This document shows, one piece after another, positions 13,301-25,300 of a stretch of DNA of 64,000 bases; the first letter of the stretch is position 1, and each line of letters opens with the position of its first letter. The DNA comes from Tubiluchus corallicola (lineage: Eukaryota; Priapulida; Priapulimorpha; Priapulimorphida; Tubiluchidae), in the NCBI GenBank assembly GCA_030141605.1, contig JAQGDQ010000612.1, positions 62,001 to 126,000 on the forward strand, in the 5' to 3' direction. Below the pieces are notes generated by a model that was not told where the DNA came from, searched no databases, and saw only the letters and a list, made by a program, of their open reading frames with translations. Both the position numbers and the translations under genes were made by a program.

Positions 13301-16300
13301 TTGTGCGTGTACACTGAATGTTATACAGTAGCACTGTACTTCAATTTTCGCTTTCACAAACACGCACAACTCACCAACATCACGCACGCTCGTAGAATAT
13401 TTGTCCTGTTGACAATTGTACTAAGTTGTGATGTCATCATAGTTGAGCTCACTTGCCGTTAATTAAATTTTTAACCTATTATTTAATTACCAGATGTAGT
13501 TTGGCATTTTTACAGATCTTATAATGTATACTTTTTACTGTACTTTAAAATGGGGTAGGGTATGAAAAATCAACCTCTTTTCCTTTAATGTTAATCGAAT
13601 TCATTTCAGTATAATTACTTATGCAACATCTAAAGTTAAGTTGCATAATATACATACTAGCGCTATTCTTACTGTCTGTTCAACTAAACGTGCTTAAATC
13701 CTAATAGTAATACTGCGCTGTCCCTTCAGATGTTGGCTTCAGTTTATCCGGAAGCCTTCAAGACGGAGGAAGCCTTCACGCAGTTGATCATGTTTCTGCG
13801 CACGGACGTTCCTTACGCTGTCGACCACACCTTGCAGATATTCGCCAAAGTGGGCCACGAGATTGAGCACACTCAACCAAACATTTACAGGTTAGTTGTA
13901 GTTTTGCTGTTTTTTACGTGCTGCTCTATGCAGCCGTTGCCATAACTATCGTTGTGTCATGCTTTTCTCTCCTGTTATTCTTTGAACTTAACAAAATATT
14001 TCTACTTTGTTCCTTTAATGCTAACTAAATTTATCTGTACCAGTTGGAAGTCTTTTAGCATCACTTCAGGTTCTACGGTCAAGGTCGTGCGTGTGATGTG
14101 CAAGTAAAGTTTAAAGGACAAGAAAAGGGGCATCTGCACTAAGTTTCAGAAAAGTCGCCTTAAAAAATTATATTGCTTTACAACAATTTTATGCACGTAT
14201 CGTATTCGCATTGAAAGGAATTTTCGTTTGTTTTCATTTTGAATCTCCTGCAATACTGTTCCGAAGTGGCCATTACAAGACGTCATCTATGCACAACTTA
14301 AATCAGGGGAAGAAAAGGCAATGTTAAATTATGATCCAAAAAACCTTCCGTGCAAATCTATATTACTTAGCATTTCACTTACGTGCTGGAAAGACTTATG
14401 TAACTAGACTAATAATTTTAAATGTTTGTGCCAATTGGTAAAATGTCACTGACTCACCCTTCAGGGTGCGCCACTCACTAGCCGTAAACGTATTTTTGAT
14501 CTTATTGACAAGATACAGTAATTTAAAATTTTACTTAATTAGCAACATGCATGCTACGAATGCTCTGATTATTTTTTCAAAGTTTACTTACGCAATATTC
14601 TCATAACTTGTTTCAAACAACCTATGATTAAAATGGCTGCACCTAACGGTCATCGCGGGAGTTTAAATTTACACATTTTATACAACGTTACGGCCGATGC
14701 AAGCCATGCATACGAAAAGGTAGTACGTGAGTGGTATAAAATTTCGTGACGAATTTTTTAAGCTTTATGTAAGTGGAGGGTTTTCTGGTTCTTTGAGTCA
14801 TTTTTTATTTTTGTTTTTGTTTTTTGTTTTTGAAGTCAATGAGATTTTCTTTGAGTTACTGGTTATCACATTGCATCAGGTTTATGTGTTTTAAAACATC
14901 TTGACTTTGTTCATTGCAATACACCAACAAAACGGGACGACGTGGAGACGACTCTAGGTCATGACAGAGGTTCAAGGTCACGTAATGGTTTTCAGGGAAA
15001 ATGTGTGAGAGAAACAAAAAAATCTCTGTAGAGCATTACGTCATGAATCAGCAGGCTTCTTTTTGGTCAGTTCATGCCGAAAGGAAAGAAGCCAGTGTAT
15101 GAAGAGTAACAGCAACACCTGTATACATCATAAAGTTTCATGAGTAAACCTGCACTCTGATGTGGAAAAAGTTTAACCGTTTTTTATAAATTCGTTTGTT
15201 GGCCTTAAAGTCAGTTTTTCTTTTTTGGATATTTTTGTTTTTTGTCTTATCATAGTTCATATTTACAAGTATGAGTTTTTGTCTTGTTTCAGTTGCATAG
15301 TACCAATCCTGATAAACCTAGCAAAGACGGGCACCCCTCATCAGGCTAAGCATGCCCTGCAAGCTATACATGCCATTTGCTCAACGAGAGACGTGCTGTT
15401 TCAGCAGCTATTTGAGGTAACTTGTTCACTTTATGACGTCAATAGTTGTGTTTGTTTATCATTCTCGTCTCATAAAGAAATGTGTTGGTTCAACGTAGAT
15501 AAAGAGAAAGCGAGGTAAGTAAAACAGTAGATAACTAAGGGAATTCAAAATGTTGCCGATTCAAATAATGCGGCAATAGTTAGTGTAGATGTTTGGTCTG
15601 ATCGTAAACTGCTGATGTGGAGTCGTAATGACTTCTGAACCTCTGGCTTGAGGAAGAACGGTTTTCTTTAATTCTGCCAAATTTGTTAGAAGAGAGATTA
15701 ATTCGTAGACCAGTGCAAAACTAAATTGCAGTAACGACAATGCTCTAGTTCACTTTATACTAATTCTAGAGGCAGCACGGCTTTCTCTGCACTGCCTTTT
15801 ATCTCTTCACTACCTTTTTTTGAATAACTCAAACCCTATGCCAGCTACATTGTATGGATAGCAAAGTTTATACCTGAGAAGTGTTTGTAAGACACTGGGT
15901 AAATGTAATCTAGGTCGTGACTTTGAGACATATTTTCACAGAAAGAAAACTTTAAATGTTTAAATTGTTAACAAACTTCACACAAACATTCATACAAAAC
16001 TGAACAAGACTGTTCAGAAATATCATTAACCCTGTAACACAGTGATGCGGTACACTGAGCAGAGAAATGTAGAGTTCAAAATTTTTTGTGTTGTATACGA
16101 GTACTATAACATAGCTGTAGCATACGACAGATCTAAGGACAGGTATCGGCTTACAAGCTTGTTTGTATTTTACAGTTTAGCAAAAATCATCTGTTTCTGG
16201 ACTCTCCTCACTGCTTGACCGCTTTGTGCACCGTCGGTCATCTGGCGTGGTACACACCGGAGCAGTTTAACCACGAAATGAAGACCATCGTGTCAAAGCA

Positions 16301-19300
16301 GATTGTCCGAGAACTGCTGATGGAAGATAAGGTAAACTATTACATTTCACAGACTGTTATTTATTGGTATTTATGGTTTTCTTAAGCTTTTCTCAAATGA
16401 AGAACAAGGTTTAAGAAAGTTATGTTAAAGAACAAGAAAACCTTCCACTTACATAAAGCCTATAAAATTCTTCTTAAAATTTCCTATCACTTACGTACTG
16501 ACTTTTTGCATGCGGGCTTGCGTCGACATTAACCCTGTATAAAACATGTAAATTTAAACTCCCGCGATGACTGTTAGACGCAGCCATTTTGACGGTAGAT
16601 CACAAGTTTAGAAACAAGTAGAAACAAGTTTAGATGATATTGCGTAAAGTTTGAAAAAATAATCAGAGCATTCATAGCACACTTGTTGCTAAGTAAAATT
16701 TTAAATTACTGTATATTGTCAATATGTTTCTAGCTAGTGAGTGGCGCACCCTGGAGGATGAGTCAGCAACATTTTACCAATAGGCACAAACATTTTAAAT
16801 TATTATTTCAAGTTACATAAGTCTTTTCAGTAGGTAAGCGAAATGTAATGGCACCGTCGGAACAGTACTGCGGGAGATTTAAAATGAAAGAAACAAAAAT
16901 TCCTTTTAACGCGAGTACGATATACGCATAAAATTGCTATAAAGTATTATATTTTTTAAGGTGATCCTTTAACAAAATATTTTAGGTAGTTTCATCTAGG
17001 ACTTACTAGTCATGCCGGTACGAAAATCATTTTTGCAATTTTAAACAAAACTGCAGAATTTTTGCAAAATTAGCCATTTTTCTGTGAGAAATGGTTACTG
17101 AGCTAGAGTGGTGATTGGTCGAAACAGTGACATGTGACTTCATAACCCTAAATAACAACCTACTCATTGTTTAAGTGCACAGGTTGGAAAAACCAAAATT
17201 AGTTTAGCTCGGTTAATAATGGCGGAAATTATAACAGAGAATAAAGGAAACCTTTTTATTTCACATGAACTTGATTAGTGCCTTACTGTGCATTTGCTTG
17301 TACGAAAGCTTGTTTCAGTTTGTCTGTCTCCATTTTCAGACGGCTTCTCATGCCGATGCTTCTAGCTGGTTGAAAGATGAACAAATGTCTCCAGAAGTCC
17401 AGGCAAAGGTACTCCATAAAATGCTGAAATTCACAATTATAAATTACGTTCCAAATATTCGTCTGTTACTCTTTTAGCAGCTGATCAGTTTTTATCTGTT
17501 TTTCAAATAGTTACAGTATTCAAAGAATTAATTAAAATCTTAACAAGTTTTGGGGAATATTGTAAGAAAAGTGAAATGATGTAACTTGATTGTATGAAAA
17601 TGAAGATACAATTACACCTTCTTAATAGACGTAAGACTACAGCACTTTATTTATCACAAAGAGTAAGTTTTTTTACAGTTGTAAAATCTATAAAGCGGAT
17701 AATTGATATCCATGTTTTAACCTACAGGTGAATAACTTTTGTCAATTAACGTCTTGCATTAATTAATGGCTATATTAACTATACTTAATTAATGAAATAG
17801 CTGTATTTCATTACGTAAGAACAAAACTTGTCAACTTGAACAACTTTTCCTCATTCATCGTAGGTACAAGGTTTGAAGCTGATAAGTCGCTGGCTTCTTG
17901 GTCTACGGTCGAATCAGTCGGGCGTCGGTGCGTCGACGCTACGATTGTTAAACACGATGATAACTCATCAGGGAGACTTGATGGAACGTGGCATGCTCAA
18001 GTAAGTGGTTGCTGTATTCATGTCCTATTTTCTTACTGGAAAACCCCGGAGCAGCCAGAACTTGCTGTAATCCTGAAATTTGTACAGTTAGTCAGTAAAG
18101 TCAACAGCGGCACTAGATATAAAATTTTAGTGGAAAATTTTTTGGTTCCTGAAATGTTTTGCAGTGCTGAAAGTGGGACATCTGAGAAACTTTACGCCTC
18201 GGTCTTTCTTTCTTAGTGCTTCTATACGCTTTAGATTTTTAGTTACTATTAGACTTCTTCTCTTTTGTTGATTTTTCAACATCATTTTACTGTTTTGCTA
18301 ATCCCGAGACAGTGGCACATCAAGACTAAAACATGCTTCATCGCTATCATATTTCACGTATATTATTACAAACTCTGATAAATTGCTGGGCAATGAGTCT
18401 ATAGTCGATGCATGACACTCGGTGTTGTTAGAATTTTCACTTAGGGCAAGATAGGTAGCCCTCATGGCTGTAAATTTCACCAGCAGATGTCTCTGATAAT
18501 CACTTTGGCAATGGCTATCTGTCAAAGTTCTCTATATATCAGTCTACAACTGTTTTAATTTTTAGTGTTGCGGAAATGGCCCGACTACGGCTTGTTGCCG
18601 GTAGCAACATCTTGAAATTGGCAGCAGAACCTTGTTACGGGGACATAATGACTCGGGAGCAATTCCAGACGGTAGCTCTGCTTATAAATGTAAGTATTCC
18701 TCCTTTTTAACTTGCTCATTGTGCTTTGGGCAGTTTTAGACAGTAGTTAAGTTCACATTAAATATTATTTAAAAATGTTGTAAATTGTAAAAAGCAAGTA
18801 TTTGTTATGATAATGTCATTGCGTCTGATAAACATTTATACTGATGTATGGCCAACAGGGCCAATCACAATCACATCATATTATATCATATACATGTGCG
18901 AAGAAATCTTGCCAAAGCACATTGGACTGTTCTATGCTGTGATTGCGTAAAAGTTTTCAATCCACCATTATCCGTTAAATTACAGAATTCAAGAATACAT
19001 TGGTTTACAGTATTTAAGAAAGCATTATGTACAGTGCTTCTTACTTTAATATCCAAGCTAATTGGATATCTACGTAGCTCACCTAACATAGGGTTACCAT
19101 ATTGTCTGACACTTTTTCGCACACTTGTAAGTAGGCAAGTTCTGCCACCACATGTCGAGCATTCGGCTTTCCAGTAATATCGACCTGCGCGAAAACACGG
19201 GTACTTGGCCTTTATTTCATCTGTAAATGCACACTGTCGTTTCGGCATTGCTACTTTCTAATTAACTTTTACCAGTTGCTCAAAATTGCAAAACAGCGAA

Positions 19301-22300
19301 ACTATACAAATTTAAAGAAATTCGCATAAAAACAAACAAAATGGCTCCCGGAAGCTGACGTCATTTTAAGTTGTTAGCGAATACGCCGAGTATCGACAGC
19401 GGTGTGAGTCGTATGACCGATAGTGACGTGCGCATCGCTTACTTTTGTTCAGTAAATATGTACACAAAGCTTTTACAAGGGTTGCATTTTGAGATGTTAG
19501 CAATATCTTGTATTGAAAATTGACAAGCTTTTCTTTGTCTCGTACTGTCATACGCCTCTGCAATTGGCAACATCCGTACATACTTACAGACTGAGGCAAA
19601 ACCAGGACAAACTGCCGATTTTTTGAAAACCCACCCAGACAGAGACCCAAAAAGAGGACGTGTCCGGGGAAACCCGGACGTATGGTGACCCTAACCTAAC
19701 ACAGCAGGTGTTGGAGTTGTCAATTTTAGCACCCAAAACTGACAAAGTGGCCAAAATGTGTTGATTTGCCAAAAATTGCAAAAGTTGCTTTATTGCTTTG
19801 TGTCACCAAATGTTCGACAGTTTTGTTAAAGTAAGGAGTTTTTGTAAAATATACACCGACATATTTATTTTCTAAGCAATGATGCAATACAGTGTTGGCA
19901 GAATAAAATATTGCATTACCAGGTGTCACAGTATTAAGCATTGATGTCAGACTAAGTTATCGAACAAGGTTTTAGACAAAGTTCATATCCAAAATTAATA
20001 CACTGAAATAGTTGTGATGCTCAATAGACCGCTTAATTACACATTAAAACAGTTTAAGACTTCTGAACATTTAAATGAAGATTAATGCATTTTAAAGAAT
20101 TTGAAACTCGCACAAATAAAGTTACGTCAGTCACTAGCACTCTAGTTTGTTTGAAAGATTTGGTTTTGTGTAAAAGAAAATTCTCGGTAATTTTAATAAA
20201 TCGCATCTTTAGCTACAAAGCTACCGTAATGTGAGAGACCCACAATCCCAACATACATCAGATGCTCAGATAGATAATTATTATTAAGTTAATTTTCGAA
20301 GCAATGTAATTTGTTTTCATTAAGCTCGTGATTTTAGCACTGAAATCCTTTGCGTGCATTCAAAAAAATGTCAGTATATTTACAGAACTTGCTTTAATTT
20401 CATAAAATAACGAACATGGAAATGCAGTACTTAAAGCATGAAAGTTTATATTTTCATGTTTTACACAGGTCTGTTTCAAAGTGTAAATTCTCCATGCAGC
20501 GAACTTGCATGTACTATGTGAAATTTCATAGCACGTTTATTGAACTGCATGTGAAAAGGCGCTAATGTTGTGTGTAAATTACGTAAACAACAAGTTTTAT
20601 AAACAAACTCATTTTTGTTGTTTCTTTTTTGTGCACATATAACAATAATAATAAAAAATATTAATATTTTTGTGCAGTGAGGTATTTTCAGTCGCGGTTC
20701 TTAACTAAAATTACTGGAGGTGCTGCTTCAGAAAATTTTTACCCATTGTTTTAATACTGTGTAACATGAAGCAAACATTGTAATGTGTGATTCTAATTTT
20801 AAACAAGCAAATATACGACAATTTATACATAAACTTGATAAAATCGTAAATGAGAAAATATTGTTTTCTTACGAATAGCCCAAATTCAAGAATATTCAAG
20901 TACACGGTTTTAAAGCACGTGACAACTGACAACACGTACTGCAGTGAGCGACTCGTTTCTGACATGTGCGCATGGCCGCTTGCGCACAACCACCAAACAC
21001 CCCGTTGCTGGAGCTGTGAAGTGCACAGTTCCGTCATGTGCTCTGGTTCCTTACAAGTATAAAGAAAGAATTAAGGAAAAAAGACTCATTATATTGAATA
21101 TTATCGATAATGATGAGTGAAAACAGGGGTGCTGCAGTTCCACAGTACCTGTACATGAGCCGTCACTGGATATTTTAAGCTTCCACCTAGTTCTTATGTC
21201 CGCTTTAATGAATAAAGTTTTTTCAGCTGAGAATGCTATTTATGGGTCTCTGTTTCTTTGAGTCTTTATGCTAAACACTATATTTTTCATATCAAAATGA
21301 ATTGTGTGCTACTGTGTCAGTCTACATATTTTGCAGGATCAGGTGTATGAAGTGCGAGAACAATTTGCGCAGAAGCTACATAAGGGTCTCATAACGCTGC
21401 GTTTGCCGCTTGAGTTTCTGGGCATTTTTGCTCTGTGTGGTAATGAGCAAAGCAAGCAGCTTCGAGATCAGAGCAAACAGTTGTTACTGCTAAATATCAA
21501 CAAGCGGAGAGAGTACTTGCGCCAGCATGCAGCCGCTAATGGTGAGTACTCACAGAGTCTAGCTATTAGACGTGTACCAAACAGTCTGATTACATCATTT
21601 GTAAACCTAGTTTAATGTTTGCTACAGTACAGAATGACTGATGTCAAGGTATTAGACATGTACCTCACAGTCTGATTACATCATTTGTAAACCTGGTTTA
21701 ATGTTTGCTACAGTACAGAATGACTGATGTCTTTAATGAAGCCATGCAACAAGTTTTTTTCCCAAATTTACAAAATGATACTTCTGAAACTTTTTGTGTC
21801 AATTAAAAGATTTTCGGAAGCACGTTGTACTTTCATTTATTTATAGACATATGTAACATATTGTATGTACTGTTTATACTATTGAGATATAATTCTGTTT
21901 TTGTTTCCAATTTTTCTGCGAAACGGACTAAAATCTGGCTCACTTTGGTCGTTTTGTGCCAAAAATGTTTGCTGGTTTAACAACTGTAAAGAGACAGTAA
22001 ATTATTAATTACAAATCTGTCTCTATGATAAGAAATAAAAGTTTTTTCTGCAGTGAAAATGTCGGGCAGATTCCACATTTTGCTGCCATAATTGCAGAAA
22101 GTCTTCTCTCACTTTCTACAGTATTTGGTGACTGATTTTGTTGTCGTTTCATTTTCAGCCAAAAAATTTTCCATTCTACCCGACTACGTGTTGCCGTATG
22201 TAATTCACCTGTTGGCTCACGATGCAGACTTCGTTAAAGTAAACGATACGGCATCGCTTAAGCAACTGCAAGAGTAAGTCGCTCTAATTAATGTCACCTG

Positions 22301-25300
22301 TCAATTAACAAAGTTTTCCATTCTACCCGACTACGTGTTGCCGTATGTCATTCACCTGTTGGCTCACGATGCAGACTTTGTTAAAGTAAACGATACGGCA
22401 TCGCTTAAGCAACTGCAAGAGTAAGTCGCTCTAATTAATATCACCTGTCAATTAACAAAGTTTTCCATTCTACCCGACTACGTGTTGCCGTATGTCATTC
22501 ACCTGTTGGCTCACGATGCAGACTTTGTTAAAGTAAACGATACGGCATCGCTTAAGCAACTGCAAGAGTAAGTCGCTCTAATTAATTCACCTGTCAATTA
22601 CAAAGTTTTCCATTCTACCCGACTACGTGTTGCCGTATGTCATTACCTGTTGGCTCACGGTGCAGACTTTGTTAAGGTAAACGATACGGCATCGCTTAAG
22701 CAACTGCAAGAGTAAGTCGCTCTAATTAATGTCACCTGTCAATTAACAAAGTGAATTTACAAACTTGCCACATTTTTTCACATGACATTTATAAGCAGAG
22801 CAAGTGTTCCAATACTGTCAAGTTCTAATATGAAAACTTTGTAACAAAATGATTAATTCTGCTTTTTTTCAATCAGTGTTACCCTAACTATGTCCACTGA
22901 GAATTTGAAATTTGTATGTACGACTGTGATAAGATACCCACCTCTTATCCGTATGAGTGTTCTAAGTTTTACTGACTAAACCAAACCAGTGCTAAGTTAT
23001 TTCAACAGTTGCGTTGATTTGTGCAATTTGAATTTAATTTTGATTAACTATCCCGTTCTAATAAAATATTTCTTGTGGAACTACTAATACATCTGCCATA
23101 TTTAACAAGACTATGTGATTCAAATTGATTTCGTTTTTCTTCTTAGTGAGCCCAAATTTTTCGCACGTTTATCCCGTAGGTTAAATTTAGCACTGAATCT
23201 GGAGTTATCCCGCTATCTCATCAGTACAGTCTGCGTTTTCCCATCAATTTCAGGTGTTTGTGGTTCATCATGGAACCTCTGATGCTGCGTAATGAAAACT
23301 ATTCCTACAGCTTCTTGAAGAAGTTGATTGAAAACATTAAACAGACAAAAGATGCAATGGACCCGGACGATGAACTTGTAAACTACGTAAGTCATGATTA
23401 TGTCTTAGTGTAAAACAGTTTTCATGAACAACGAATCTACAATATTGAACTATTTCAGGGAAGACTAACAGTGCTGCACCTTTACCCAGTAACGTGAAAA
23501 TCCCTGTTTTTCCTCAAATTTTGCTCATTGGATTTAGCGTTAATTGAAACAAGCCTTAAAGTTAATTGACGAAATAAAGGATAACATTTGAGCTTCTTAA
23601 AAAGTGTGTTAAAGTACCTGAAAAAAGTTAAATATTTTTTGATCTGTTACAAGTACTGATAAACTGAAGTATGAAGTACAAGTACGTGTACTTGAAAAGT
23701 GGTAATCAAGTACTGAATACAAGTAATTTTTGTCAAGTAGAGGTAAGTGTACTTAAAAAATGGTAGTTAAGTACTGAATACAAGTAATTTTTGTCAATTA
23801 CAAGTAAGTGTATGTACTTAAAAAGCATTAATCACGTAATCAAGTACTGAATACAATTAATTTTTGTCAAGTACAAGTACATGTACTTAAAAAGTGGTAG
23901 TTAAGTACTGAATACAAGTAATTTTTGTCAAGTTCAAGCAAGTGTATGTACTTAAAAAGCATTAATCACGTAATCAAGTACTGAATACAATTAATTTTTG
24001 TCAAGTACAAGTACATGTACTTAAAAAGTGGTAGTCAAGTACTGAATACAAGTAATTTTTGTCAAGTACAAGTAAATGTATGTACTTAAAAAGCATTAAT
24101 CAAGTAATCAAGTACTGAGCACATGTAAATACCTGAAATGGATTGCTACCCATTTATGCCTGAAAAATTTTGCAAAATTCATTTCCAGTACTGGCACATT
24201 TGAGCATTAGCATGCAAGAAAACTACAATAAGCCTATATTTTTTTACTCCAAAGCATTATCTTTAACCAATCAACTACATCACTAATACATTTTATATGT
24301 GTTGACACCGAGAAACACACAGGGTAATGACATCTTCGTCTAAAATGAGAGTTTCAGACCTGCTTAGAAATTCAGTAATATAACTAAAGTCAAGCGTAAC
24401 CTATTCAGATAGTTTGATGGAAAAACAAAGCTTGATGCTTCTTTCAGACAGAGAGATTTGATTGTTTTATTTGTATGTGCTTTGATTCTTAAACAACGGC
24501 AAAGTAGTTCTGAAATCTTTAAGGTATATATGACAACCATCATCTTTCTTGTTGTAGAAATTGTATGCTGTGTGCGACCTCGCGCTGGGATTAGTCATGA
24601 GCAAAACCATGAATTTTGTCTTGAAAGATTTTCCGGGAGAACCCGTGCTTCCTGCGAAACTCTACACAAATCCCGATAAGGTTAGTGAATGGCCGTGATT
24701 TAATCTTTCTTTTCCGGTAAATTATATTTTATTTTTGCTTTATTTAGCAAAGTTTAAGCAGTTTGTATTTTCGTGGTGCTAGCATTATACGAAACAAAAA
24801 GACGCTGTTACACTTTGACGCAACTAATAGAGACATAGCTTGAGTTCTGACTTCCCCGTGTTGCCTGCACATCCCCACAACTCTTCATGCTGAGCCACTT
24901 GAGTTCTGACTTCCTCGTGTTGCCTGCACACCCCCACAACTAAGCATGCTGAGCCACTTGAGTTCTGACTTCCCCGTGTTGCCTGCACCCCCCCAACTCT
25001 TCTTGCTGAGCCACTTGAGTTCTGACTTCTCCGTGTTGCCTGCACACCCCCACAACTCTTCTTGCTGAGCCACTTGAGCTCTGACTTCCCCGTGTTTCCT
25101 GCACACCCCCACAACTCTTCATGCTGAGCCACTTGAGTTCTGACTTCCCCGTGTTTCCTGCACACCCCTACAACTCTTCATGCTGAGCCACTTGAGCTTT
25201 GACTTCCCCGTGTTGCCTGCACACACCCACAACTCTTCATGCTGAGCCACTTGAGCTTTGACTTCCCCGTGTTGCCTGCACACACCCACAACTCTTCATG

